A stretch of DNA of 64,000 bases from Phytophthora colocasiae (lineage: Eukaryota; Oomycota; Peronosporomycetes; Peronosporales; Peronosporaceae): NCBI GenBank assembly GCA_018806915.1, contig JAGKQI010000008.1, positions 1-64,000 of the forward strand, given 5' to 3'. The notes under the pieces were generated by a model. That model had not been told where the DNA came from, made no database searches, and saw nothing but the letters and a program-made list of their open reading frames with translations. Within the stretch, counting starts at the first letter, position 1. Each line of letters begins with the position of its first letter. Below, piece after piece: positions 8,652-19,455 of the stretch. The position numbers were made by a program, and so were the translations under genes.

Positions 8652-11600
8652 TTAGTGGGAGGTGCTTGGCACCCGGCGACTTCGTCGCACGCCCACCGGG
8701 CGGTCTGACACCGGGTGTGCCCGATCATACGCGTCAACGACGTCGGGGCAATCCTGCCGTAGTGGCACCTCGAACTCCCACGAGTTCTGTGAGTGAGGGT
8801 AACCTCGCTACTTCACCAGATACTGGTTGTGTCCTTGGCGACGACGCCGCGCCATCAGGCGATCCACGTGATAGTGAAGCTCACCTTGCTCATCGAGCAG
8901 AGCAGGAGGAGGACGAGCGGTCGATGGGTTCTCGCGCTGCGAGTGTAGACGCGCTGCATTGCTTGCAGACCCGCGTCGGCTCGGTGAAGGAGCACGACCA
9001 CCACGTTGGTCATCAGACCCATCGCTTAGCGACTGGTCTCGAGGAGACCTAGAGTCGCGGGGACCGGTATGAGTCGCGTCTGGTGCTGCATCAGCGGGTC
9101 TAAGACCTCGAGCATCACGTTGCTCCGGATTGACAAGACCTGTTGGTTCGGATGCAACCACCTGTGGCTCTGCCACCTGCTGCCGTGCAGCCTTCGTCCG
9201 ACTCGGCGCCAGCACCTCAGAACTCACAAGAGCAGGGTCCCGATATGGCTTAAGCAAGCCCACGTAGAACACAGGATGTGTTCGCATACGCTTTGGCAAG
9301 TCAAGCGTGTATGCCAGGCCCTTCTTGGCCACGACCGTGAACGGTCCAATGAAGCGCGGCCGCAACTTCGTCTTGAAGACGGCTGACACTGCGTGTGTAG
9401 GCAGGTTCTTAGCGTTTAATAAAACGTGGTCACCGACCTTGAACTCCCACATGTTGCTTCTGCCTTTGGCATCAGCTTGTTCCTTTTGAACATCTTGGCT
9501 TTCAGCCATTGCGTCACGCACACGGCGTAAGACGCTAAGCCTCATCGAGAGGAAGTCATCGACTTGCTTGCGAACAGCAAGGGGCTGACATCAGCAAGCT
9601 CGGAGTCGAGCGACGGCACAGCCTCTCCCCACCAAGCCTAAGGCTACCGCGTGGCGGAGTGAGCGGGACGCGCGGATGCGCAAGGCCGTTCACGTAGAAC
9701 GGGGTGAAGCCTGTCGAGGCATGCACCGCGTTGTTCATTGAGAACTCAACGAGAGGGAGCATAGCGCTCCAACGCTTCGGCGTTTCAGCGCATACGCTGC
9801 GGAGGATGTCCTCCAGGACGCGGTTCACGCGTTCAGTCTGACCGTCGGTCTGCGGATGATCCGCCGTGGACATGTCCAGTCGAGTGCCAAGCACTTTGAA
9901 GACGGACGTCCAGAAGTGACCCGTGAAACGGGGTCTCGATCCGAGACAATGGTCTCTGGCAGCCCATGCTGGCGGAAGACCCGATCGATAAAGATCGTCG
10001 CTGTACCAGCGCCATCGACGGTGTCCGGCACAGTTGCTAGGTGAGCCATCTTGCTCAGACGGTCAACAAAGACCACAACGCCTGTGTTGCCTGCCGTATC
10101 CTTCGGCAGGCCAAACACGAAGTCCATACTCATGGACTGCCAACACCCAGAGGGTACAGGCAAGCTCGCCAAAGGCGCTGCCGCATGCGGCGAGGGTTTA
10201 ACCCGCTGACACGTCTCGCACGTGTGCACATATGTGCTGACCCACTTGTACATCTTCGGCCACCAGTACATGGAGCTCACCGAGCCGTAGGTCTTCTCGC
10301 GACCGAGGTGGCCGCTTGTGGGCGTGTCGTGGGCCTCATAGAGGATACGATACTTCAGGTCCTCATCGTGAGGAACCACCACACGTGGTGGGTCATCCTG
10401 ACCCGTGCTGTAGTACAGCAGACCGCCTTCCAGGCTATAGCGTTGGAGTCTCGCCTTTAGGCGTCGTGACAGAGTCACCTTTGAGTCCTTAAACTCATCG
10501 CTCCCTAGAGCTTGAAGCAGCGCGACACAAGAGTCGTCCTGAGCGTACGCTGCTCGAACCATGTCCGTCACGGACGACGTCACCGAGGTGACATGAGATA
10601 ACTCATAGTCCGGGCGACGTGATAACGCGTCAGCGAGGACGTTCTGCCTGCCAGGCTTGTACTTCACCTCGAAGTTATACTCCGCAAAGAAGGAGAGCCA
10701 TCGGGCCATCCTTCTGCGAGAGGTGAGGCGACTGCGTCGCTGTGCGTAGTGACGCATGATCCGTGTAGATCACAAACGGCTTGGAGCCGAGCAGGTGAAC
10801 CCTGAATTTGACGAGAGCGTACTTCATCGCAAGTAGCTCCTTGTCATGAACTGGATAGTTCTTCTCAGCAGCCTTGAGCTGCCGAGACTCAAACGCAATG
10901 ACGCGTTCGCGCCCGTCGGCGTCGGCTTGTAGCAAAGCACTGCCGATGGCAAAGTCCGAGGCGTCACAGACGACGATGAACGGACGATCGGGGTCTGGCA
11001 ACGCCAGTATCGGTGCCTGAAGCAGGCTATCCTTGATACGAGTGAACGCACTCTCGTGCTCAGCACGCCATACCCATTCGGCATCCTTCTTAAGGAGATC
11101 CGACAGTGGCCGAGCCAACTCAGCGTAGTTCTCGCTGTACTTGTGCAAGTAGTTGGCCAAGCCCAGCCACTTACGCAAGTCCTTCTGGTTCAAGGGAACC
11201 GGCCAGTCCACAATGGCCTTGACCTTTGCTGGATCAGCACGAAGGCCATGCTTCCCAATGAAGCACCCTAGGAAAGGGATTTCTTCCGCGCCAAAGACGC
11301 ACTTGTCCGCGTTGGCGTACAACTTGTTGGTGCGCATGCACTCGAGCACTGCTCTCACGTGTTCCACGTGTACCTCGACATCAGTCTTTCCGTGCTCAGC
11401 ACGACTGTGGACGAACACATCGTCAAAGTACGTCTGTGCGAATGCCCGTAGGGGTCTGAACAACTGCGTCACTAGACGATTGAACGTTGCAGGCGCATTC
11501 GACAGCCCTTGGGGCATGACGAGCCACTCCCAGAGCATACCGCTCGGGGTGCTCACCGCTGTAAGCGGAATATCACAGCTGATAGTAGCCATCGACTAAG

Positions 11601-12365
11601 TCGAGCGCACTGTACATGGTGCAACCCACCATGTTGTTCTGAAGAACATCCTTCCTAGGAATCGGCGTCTGCGCCGGAATCGTGGCAGCGTTGAGCTTGT
11701 TAAAAGCGTGAACGATACGCCACTTGCCATTCGGCTTTCTGACACAGAACGTTGGCGCGGAGTGCGGAGACTTGCTCTCGCGCACGAGACCCGCCGCGTG
11801 CTTAGCACGGAAGAAGGCGTCAATGACGTCGCATTGCTCTTTAGGAAGAGGCCACTGCCGGGTCACGCAGTATTTAGTTCCGGGAACTAAGTCGATCTCG
11901 TGACGAACGCCTCGGTCAGGAGGCAGGCCACTCGGTGGTTCCTTTGAGACAACGTCTCCATATTCCTTCAGCAAGGAGTAGAAGGGATCCGAGGGATTCT
12001 TGAGGATCTCCGATCCACTCCTGGCGCTCAACGCCTTCTTGACCTCGGCCAAGACGGACTCGTCAACGAGAGATGACGAGTTTAACTCCTCTTCAGGTCG
12101 AACGATGACCACCTCGGCGAGTTCGCCAGCCTTCAAGGCATCGCCAAAGTCGGCGAACGACATCTCCTCTAGCTCAAGGAGCTTGTCAACACTCGGCAGT
12201 CCGTCCAGCAGGACGCTGCCTTCGGCACTGCCGTCCACTCCATCAACCAGAGTGTATAGCTGCCCCAGCCCTCCCGTGCGTTGACACTTGACGTCACGGA
12301 CGACTCAGACGCAGAGCGTCTCGCCCATAGGGCCTTACGACGTCGTCGCCTAGCCGACGAACGTC

Positions 12366-12765
12366 CACTCGACGGAGTACGTGCCGCCGCACAGGTTATG
12401 GCCTTGCCCGGCCCAGTGTCAGTGACACTCAGTGACTGACTCGGTCTACCGCCGACGTCACTAGACGGAGTACGTGCCGCCGCACAGGTTTCGGCCCCTT
12501 CAGGCCCAGTGTCAGTGACACTCTGCGATCCACTCGGTCGACGACCGATGTCGCTCAGCGGAGTACGTGCCGCTGCACAATCAATGACCGTAACAGGTCC
12601 AGTGTCAGAGACACTCAGCGATCGACTTGGTCCACGACCAGTATCACTCGACGGAGTACGTGCCGCCTCACAGTTCACGGCATGGTAAGGCCCGATGCCA
12701 TCGGCATCCAGTGACGGTCCATGACCGGCGTCACTCGGCGGAGTACGTGCCGCCCCACAGGGGTT
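12366..12765 (-). repeat. 93-bp in-frame minisatellite between protease and RT
   Basis: Five tandem units spaced 93, 93, 93 and 87 bp (31 residues; core CAAARTPSSD, then SLSVxDTGP). Each unit contains GTACGTGCCGC on the plus strand, at 12378, 12471, 12564, 12657 and 12744 approximately. The array lies inside pol and is translated. Subfamily B copies have three units. Confidence 0.85.
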
Positions 12766-13419
12766 ACGTGAGCTTTGCCCACACGTTGACTCACTGTCAA
12801 CCAGCGCTACGCGCTCAACAGGACTGCGGTCCTCGCACTCGGTGCTGTCCACCAACTCGGACACACCGACTTCCAGCATCATAGCCGACTCGGCTCGATG
12901 CTCGCGCCAATAGCGCTTCTGCTTCCTAGCAGAGGTGGGTTCATGACTCGCCAAAGCTCCACTAGGAGAGAAGTGCGTAGCACCTAAGGTCTTCGACCTC
13001 CAATCAATCCATGGCTCGTGGCGCTCCAGCCACGCCATGCCAAGGATGAGGTCGTACCTCGAATCCAGGTCAGGACCAAGCAGCGTTCCACGCTATCGAA
13101 GTCAAGAACTTCAGCCGCAGGTCCATGGGGACCTTGGCCACCGTGACACGGACGCCCGTCGCTAGACGGACTGTGACTGTGTCACCTCTTCGCGCTCGAA
13201 GCGCCTCAGCATATTGCTGACTACCTTCAACGGTGGAGCGTCTGACATAGTTGCCAGACGCCCCGAATCGATCAACACGATCCACGGCTTCTCAAAGCCC
13301 TTCACGTCCACCTGGACGACCAGCAAGCCCTGCTTGCTCACACGTTCCGTGTTCAAGAGCACGGAGCTCTTCGGGGCTGAGCCCCAGTGCCTCTCACGCA
13401 CTGCAGAACTCAGTTCTTC

Positions 13420-13461
13420 CCCAGTAGACCGCCCCGCGTCTACTGGGAGCCGGCGTTTCCC
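13420..13461 (-). promoter_or_regulatory. -1 ribosomal frameshift signal at gag-pol overlap
   Basis: In sense, the slippery heptamer G GGA AAC (complement of 13455-13461) sits in the gag zero frame at codons CAG GGA AAC. A 7-nt spacer follows, then a perfect 10-bp hairpin with arms CCCAGTAGAC and GTCTACTGGG around GCGGGGCG. The gag TAG lies inside the first arm. Slipping back one base enters the protease frame. This is the textbook form of retroviral gag-pro signals. The loop also contains CGGGGC, complementary to GCCCCG about 40 nt downstream, so a pseudoknot is possible. Confidence 0.8.
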
Positions 13462-14410
13462 TGGGCAGAGCCCAAAGCGGGACCCGCGACAGGGTTGCGG
13501 CCATTCTGGCCGGCGCGCTCTTTGCGCAGAGGGCAGTTGGGCCTCAGGTGTGAGGGACTGCCGCATGTATAGCACCGGCGGGTGCTCATACGCTGCACCG
13601 CAGCTCGTAGCTCAGCTACCTCATCTTCAGCATAGCTGAGGTCCATGGGCTCAGGACCACCGGACCCTGTGCTGCTAGCACCGACCCTCGACAACTTAAA
13701 GTTGTGTTCGGCATTCAATGCCACGCTGACAGCATCTTCGAAGCTGTGGGGGTTCTGACGGAATGTCTCCGTCCTGGCCACGCCAGCTCGTAAGCCTTCC
13801 ATGAAGACGGTCACGGCGACCACCTCAGGTAGAGGGTCGGCAGCCATGCCAGCAATGAGCGTGCGCAGCTCTTGGACATAGTCCACCAGATCCTTCTTGC
13901 CCTGGCGACAAGCAAGGAAGCGTGACCGCACGCGATACGCCTGGTTAGGCGGAGCAAACACTTGCGTGAGCTTGGCCTTTAGCTCGCCCCATGTGGGAAG
14001 GCCGCTTCCACCGACGTTCCAGACGTCAAGGCCCATTCTCGTGCTCGTCCTTCGAGCTTAGAGATGGCAAACGCCACGCGTTGCCCCTCCAACTGGAGCA
14101 TGGCGGCCCCCATGGCCATTTCGACCTCTCGGGTCCACAAAAGGAGGTTCTCTCCCTCATTCCCGTGGAAGGTCTTCACGCTGAGCGTGACGGGCTTAGC
14201 TCTCGGAGCAGGGGTAACCCCGTTTACATTCCGCTGAATGTGCTCGACGAGAGCGTTTTCGTACGAGGCAAATGCCTCGAGGCGCGCGTTGACGGCCTCC
14301 GGCCCTTGGGACGCAAGGTGCGCCGTACCCTCCGGGCCCAGCAAGGACGTAAGCTTGTTAAGCGTGTCCCGCTGACTCGGAGTCAAGTGAGCGTATGCTT
14401 CTGGCTCCAT
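13440..14410 (-). pseudogene. gag of element A copy 1
   Basis: Starts at ATG 14410 (MEPEAYAH) and ends at TAG 13442-13440, about 320 residues. It has a retrotransposon Gag core ([18 protein letters not shown] through VALNAEHNFKLSR) and one CX2CX4HX4C knuckle, CYTCGSPSHLRPNC, for RNA packaging. A one-base break near 14000 splits the frame between VEAAF and the Gag core, so this copy would make only the N-terminal third. Pol follows by -1 frameshifting. Confidence 0.88.
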
Positions 14411-14455
14411 TCTCACAAAGAAACAGTCTTCAACTCAGGAGTTGGATTGACTACT

Positions 14456-14465
14456 AGTGCTACCA
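14456..14465 (-). promoter_or_regulatory. Primer-binding site, element A copy 1
   Basis: In sense, TGGTAGCACT begins two bases after the 5'LTR, at the place and with the TGG start expected for pairing to a tRNA 3' CCA end. The same ten bases occupy this position in the other A and B copies (48001-48010, 56370-56379). The tRNA was not identified. Confidence 0.7.
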
Positions 14466-14467
14466 GA

Positions 14468-14890
14468 TGCAGCGGGGCTGCGTAGGTGTGCACGGCACAG
14501 AGGAAGTTTAGTTGACTCGTAGAGTCCTGCTTGCAAGGCACTTGCCTTCGGTTCTATACAAGAACCAAGTAGTCCACTAAATACGGGACTCACAGAGTCA
14601 GTGTCCCTATAACAAAGGACTAACACTAACTATGTAAAATGCAAACTGATTTTTATTGACTTTATTGCCCTTAATCCTAAATGTAACGGATTTAGTATCT
14701 AACATACTAAATCCTAATCAAAATGCAACGTGAGGCTCTGAGGCCATCCACGTATCTACTCGTGTGTGCCACACCATTATGTACCCACATAAATGTATCC
14801 TTGAGTGTCACACACCATTATGTACCCACATAAATGTATCCACGTGTGTCACACACCAACGAGAAACATTCGTGTAACATCCCCGTTACA
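14468..14890 (-). repeat. 5' LTR, subfamily A
   Basis: 423 bp, apparently identical to 7314-7736. In sense it would drive the minus-strand gag-pol transcript. Confidence 0.95.
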
Positions 14891-14895
14891 TTTAT
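14891..14895. repeat. Target-site duplication TTTAT (right)
   Basis: Partner of 7309-7313. It lies inside a Phe-Met codon pair of the ABCA gene. Confidence 0.9.
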
Positions 14896-15637
14896 GCGGT
14901 CGCTGCTCTGGAAAAACTGGTTGATCAAGAACCGCCAGCCTGTTGCCACTGCGTGTGAGATCCTCGTGCCGACATTCTTCATTTTGTTGCTTGGAGTGCT
15001 TAAACTACTTACAGAGACCGTGGATGTCCCACCTGGTTGGAGTGACGACGCTGGCAATTCAGCTGGTACCAGCTACAACCTGTTCCAACCGACAGGCCAG
15101 GATATCGAGTGGGTGGACACTGATCTGCCCAAATTCGCCCTGCACGAGTCCACTATGACTGGTCTCATGTTGAAGCTCGGACGTCAATCGATCGATGATG
15201 GTCTTCGTATGTATGAGCTGTCATCATCGGACTTGACTGCCTGTCGGACGGGAGTGATGGCTGAAGGACTGGTGAGCACGGACACGTCGTCGCCCTTCAG
15301 TGTGCCGACCGAATGTGGTGGGAAGGTCGTCCCGTACAAGATCGGTATCGCTCCAGACAACGCCTTCACTCGCAACTACTTTGCTGAGACCATGGATATG
15401 TGGTATCCTCGTGTGGATCTGCTGAACTCGACCAGTTCTTCGCTGTCCATCCCGTCGTTCAAGGACAGCATCCAGTTCTTCGACTCGAACGACGCGTTGA
15501 CAGACTACATCAAGAGTGACAACTATGGAGACAATTTTGAGAACCCGAAGATCTACGCTGCTATTGTGTTTGACACGATCCCGAGTGGAGACGCGATTGG
15601 AACATTCGCGTCCATCGAGTACTCGCTGCGGTTAAAC
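14896..15637 (+). pseudogene. ABCA-type ABC transporter, N-terminal region (split gene, part 2)
   Basis: Continues the frame of 7159-7313 with RSLLWKNWLIKNRQPVATA, the typical leader of ABCA half-transporters. One membrane helix (about ILVPTFFILLLGVLKLL) follows, and then a large extracellular domain of about 200 residues with conserved Cys (LTACRTG, PTECGG). ABCA proteins move lipids or other hydrophobic substrates across membranes; the substrate here is unknown. Similarity stops after EYSLRLN at about 15637, where decayed gypsy sequence begins. Nucleotide-binding domains are absent, so this is a gene remnant. Confidence 0.8.
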
Positions 15638-15659
15638 CCGCTAATACCAAGGCGCCAAT

Positions 15660-16896
15660 CATGCTAGTCAAAGTTGGTGAAATCTGTTGTGCGCGTACCC
15701 AGCGCTGTCTACGGCTCGGAACGAGAAGCCGCCTGGTAGGCTTAACAGCCATGCGATTCCAACGCAGCGGTGGAGTGCGTTGCCATGGATTTCATGAACA
15801 CGCATTTACAAACCTGTCAGCATTTCATCGCATTTACTCGTGACACCGCCAGCACGATGTCGTAATGCTCGTCGTTGACCAACTGACGAAGAGGGTGGCC
15901 GAAGGTGACCGACAACGCGCGCGGTTGCCCAGCGATTTCGCCAGAGGTATTCAGACTGCTGGCTTACCACATGTGATATTGTCTGAAGACCGTGACTCAA
16001 GTTTACGTCGGCCTTTGAAACAGCTATGTGAACTACTCGGCGTCGAACAAAGCTAACACGACAGCATTTCGGCCCTCAAGGAGACGGTATCACCGAACGA
16101 CTCAATCAAACAGTGGAAAACTATCTCGGATAGCCTTCTCAACGCTCGACTCGGACGACTGAAACACCACTTGTGCTTGACGGAGTTTGCCTACAACGCA
16201 CGATTCCAGTCAGCGATCTCAATCTGTCACCATTTGAAGCAGATATTGGCTACATTCCGCGAACGCCAGCGACGTTAAACATACCGAGCCTGCCAAAAGG
16301 GCGCGATGCGGAAGGCGACTATAGCCGAGTTCCATCGACATCCAAGCAGACATTCTCGCCAAGGCTGAGCGAGGTGCGGAAGCGCAGGACCAAATGGCAA
16401 AGCAATACAACCGGAACCGACGCCAGCAGATATCTGCTGTAAATGCTGGGCACCGAGGTCTTGCTCTCGACTATGGTTAGCACCATCTCGACACCTCGGC
16501 ACAACCAAGAAGAAGTTGGGAGCTTTTGATACGATGGGTGGGACCTTTCACGGTCAAAGTGTATTGGCCGTGAGTATTACCAACTCAAGCTACCGCCCAA
16601 CGTAAGATACACCTATGGTACTTCCATACGAGTCTACTGAAGCCGTACATTGAGGAAGGAATACCGACGACCACGACAACGTCTTTTCAAGGTTCGGACT
16701 CGCAGATAGTAGTGAAGGTGAGCTGGTCGAGGACATCATCAACCATAAGCGCTCAAAGAGGGCCGTACACTTTACGAAGTAAAGTGGCTCGGACAAGGTT
16801 TTTCCAGCAACAACCTGGGAGCCGGCCAACAACCTGACTTCTATTGAGGGCCTCATCCAGCGCTATCACCAACGCACGGGGCGTCGTCGCTGGTAG
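15660..16896 (+). pseudogene. Decayed gypsy integrase-chromodomain
   Basis: Many frame breaks, but the order of integrase landmarks is kept: MDF (first Asp, near 15784), HDVVMLVVDQLTKR (near 15853), ILSEDRD (second Asp, near 15976), ITERLNQTVENYL (Glu, near 16090), then SPFEADIGYIPRTP and a chromodomain tail (TLYEVKWLG near 16768) ending at TAG 16894-16896. It belongs to a different gypsy lineage from elements A and B. A purine tract (16892-16904) and TGTCGC at 16905 may mark the polypurine tract and LTR start of this relic. Confidence 0.75.
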
Positions 16897-19455
16897 GGAG
16901 GGAATGTCGCAATATCTTCGTCAAGCCCGTACTGACTGCGGCTTAGTACGAAGCCCAGCCGCATGCCGGGCTGAGGGTCGCCAAAGCACATTCAGCTGAA
17001 CACAGCTGCCAGTCGCGAATTATGATTTGTGGCTGACGACGTGACAGACGACATTGGCGAAGAACCGCGAGAACTACATGAACTGCAAGGTGAATATGAT
17101 CGAGGACAAGATCGAGTTAGTGGACAAAAGTCGATAATCCGTTTAACAACTCAGATCTCAATTTACCTGCTTGCAAATCAACCCGACTTGAACGTGAACG
17201 TCGACGGCATCCTGCCCGAGTACATCAAGTTAAACCTCTGTCAAGTGTTTACCAAAACTCAACAAGTGACGACTTGTTGCGACAACAGATTACGCATGTA
17301 AGTCGAGTTGCAGAAGCTTCAACAAGGTGCAGAACAACCAATAGCCGAGGTTGATGTTCGCTGCCTGTGAGAAGAGATTGTGGTGAAGCGCGAATAAGAA
17401 ATACGAGAAAGGCAACGTCGGGCCCAGAGAGAGTCGGATCAAGCGACAGGGGTCCCTGGCAAAGCAAGATGTCGATTGATGACCCCAGACTACGCGAACG
17501 ACAGCCGATGAAGGGACCTAGGCTTGTAATCGTCTTAATCTCTCCAGTTGGCAGGTGGATGATGGATGACGACTCGACCGAGTGAGACTAAGCGATCGAA
17601 GAGCTTGCAGTACATTCCCACGTGATGACTTGGCACCGGAAAGATGGGAGAACGCCTTTCCTGAGATCGTACAAGAAATATCCGAGTTCTGGGGAGATCG
17701 GGGATCAAGGCGGCGATGGATCGGAGCCCGGTGCGATCTGCCCTGGATCGACAATGATCTGACCACGAAGGACCGCGGAGGATGCCAATATCAAGGATCA
17801 GCAGGGACTTCGCAAGATCCAGTGACGTTCCCACGCCGTGTTAAGCCGAAGAGGTTCAAGAGTACTCAAGGAGGCGGTCATTGCAGAGATCATCCGAGGA
17901 GATTTCTGACCCTGACAGTGTTTGCAGCATCGGTCTGGCAGAAGCGATGCTTAAGCTCAGGAAGATCGCTGATACTGCCAGATATCGGAACGACGACGCG
18001 GGATGCGAGATCAAGTGGTGCAAGGCGACTCGCCGATGAGCGGCATCGCTTGATCGAGATCGCTGATCAGGATCGCGGTCAAGGGTTAGGTGAGATCGAG
18101 ATCGAAGATCGGAAGAGCAGCTGTGTGATAATCTCTGAGTGTCAGGCGATCGTAGGATAGCAGCTGAGGATGGGACTAGTAGGCATAAGGAATAACCGTA
18201 AGGAGAATCGAATTTGCTCTGGACCCACAAGTGCCTTCATTCAAGACCAGTAACAGGTTGGCCCATCGGCATCGCTCTTCAGGTAAGACGAGAGATCTCA
18301 TTGGTATAGAGGTTATAACTGGATAATATATTGGCCAGTTTTACCGCTATCTAGTGATATATCCTTTAAGTGGGCGCTTATTACGGATCGGAAGGATGGT
18401 GGCTGCTTGGCTGGACGTCACGCTAGCATCCGTCGACTCTCAACCCATCGAGACCCCGAGCATCTTCAGGGAAGCGGCAAGCATCGCTATCGGCCATGAT
18501 GGGAATAGATCCCCAACATTGGACCCAACCTTTGGAAGACCTGGATCAAAGACCAGGCGATCGGATCAAGGCTCGAGAACTCGCCTACGACCCGGATCAA
18601 CCCCCTCCGAGGTAGAAGTGAGTATTCCCACGCTATCTCCACACGCGTCGCCCAAGACATTCTTCTCGTCCCAAGACATCTTCAGAAAGTCACCTGAAGA
18701 GCGTAACCCGCCTACCGACGGGTACACAAGGTGAACACTACACACGGCAAGATCTTCGGATTATCGCGCGGGGACCCTCCGTTAGTCGGTGTCTGTGCGC
18801 AAGTGGCGATCGTCGATCGGCCTCAACAAGATTTTGGCCTGATCTCGCTTTTCCTCCACAAGATTGATTACAAGAATATGACGAGGCACCGTTGTACTGT
18901 GGCTACGTGAAATTCACGCGCTCACGACTACATGACAAGACCTACTCTTGTCTATGTAGTCGTGAGTAACAAATGGTAGCTCCCCTGTGACGCCAAGAAT
19001 CGTACTGATGAGCTTGCATATTTCCATTGGCTGGCGGATCGGGAATGAGTGACGCTTCCCGTTCTCCACACTCGAAGTAAAAGCGTGATTCCAGATTTGG
19101 CTCTAGGTTGAAATTTCCACACCACCCGAAATCAAGTCATCGTGTTACCCCAGGTTCCACAACAGTTTCGAGTTGCGTCAGAAGCGTGTTGTACAAGCAT
19201 CGGATGAAGAAAAGTGCCTTGCAACCTTTGGAGATCTCCTCACTGGTCCAGCGTGAAACTGGTACAGACAGCTCAGTCGATCTACAAGGCTGAGAAGTGA
19301 TGATTCTGCAAAAGCCTTCCAGAGTCAGTACTGCAGCCTTAGAGTCTCAGTAGCGTGGCAATACTACCACGCTCGTAAAAGATCCGATGGTCGCCACTGG
19401 AATACTTGTACCCGTTTGAACGCAGCAGGTCTTCGTTAGGAAGTAATGATCAAAG
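16897..19455. other. Decayed, GATC-rich repeat tract
   Basis: No intact gene. Short plus-strand frames without recognisable domains fill the region. The tetranucleotide GATC is strikingly dense, with 20 occurrences counted in 17641-18160 where about two are expected. The tract lies between a possible LTR start (16905) and gag-like remains (from 19456), so it may be the LTR, leader and 5' gag of another dead retrotransposon. Confidence 0.4.
18921..18966. other. Long near-perfect inverted repeat
   Basis: Left arm CTCACGACTACATGACAAGA (18921-18940), loop CCTAC, right arm 18946-18966, which is the exact reverse complement apart from one extra T. It could be a terminal fragment of a small DNA transposon or a folded RNA. 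No flanking duplication was recognised. Confidence 0.6.

Larger units (their letters stand above)
8652..13575 (-). pseudogene. pol of element A copy 1 (PR-RT-RNase H-IN-chromodomain), defective
   Basis: Domains in order: protease with LIDSG near 13270 (frame-broken one base later); minisatellite-coded spacer (12366-12765); RT with KPNGKWRIVHAF, then YFDD at 11419-11430; RNase H with DASDFAIGSALLQ, HDKELLAM and YTDHAS; integrase with H2C2 zinc-binding (HDTPTSGHLG...CETC), Asp in MDFVFGL, Asp in VSDRDP and Glu in DGQTERVN; linker; chromodomain (HYHVDRLMARRR...). A 15-nt deletion removes the residues after DGYYQL in RT (near 11580). Single-base breaks occur near 13262, 10750, 9890 and 9550. The chromodomain Trp in LVKWRGY is TAG at 8808-8810. 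The original stop is 8652-8654. Confidence 0.9.
7314..14890 (-). mobile_element. Complete chromodomain Ty3/gypsy element, subfamily A, copy 1
   Basis: 7577-bp element bounded by two 423-bp LTRs (7314-7736 and 14468-14890) that look identical on reading, with a 5-bp TSD (TTTAT). In the minus-strand sense the order is 5'LTR, PBS, gag with one zinc knuckle, -1 frameshift signal, protease, minisatellite spacer, RT, RNase H, integrase, chromodomain, long 3'UTR, polypurine tract (complement of 7737-7748), 3'LTR. Identical LTRs point to a very recent insertion. Even so, gag and pol carry several single-base indels, a 15-nt deletion in RT and a stop in the chromodomain. Confidence 0.95.

Noticed and set aside
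8393..9052. 219-codon plus-strand frame opposite to the pol tail of A copy 1, also open in copy 3 (54103-53444)
   Set aside because: It is the exact antisense of the linker-chromodomain codons in near-identical copies, has no domain, and the same open length is expected from shared descent. Unlike the B antisense ORF it does not extend into non-pol sequence in a convincing way.
12366..12765. Regularly spaced ~93-bp repeats as a possible CRISPR array
   Set aside because: The units are contiguous, translated in frame inside pol and lack repeat-spacer alternation; the context is a eukaryotic retrotransposon.
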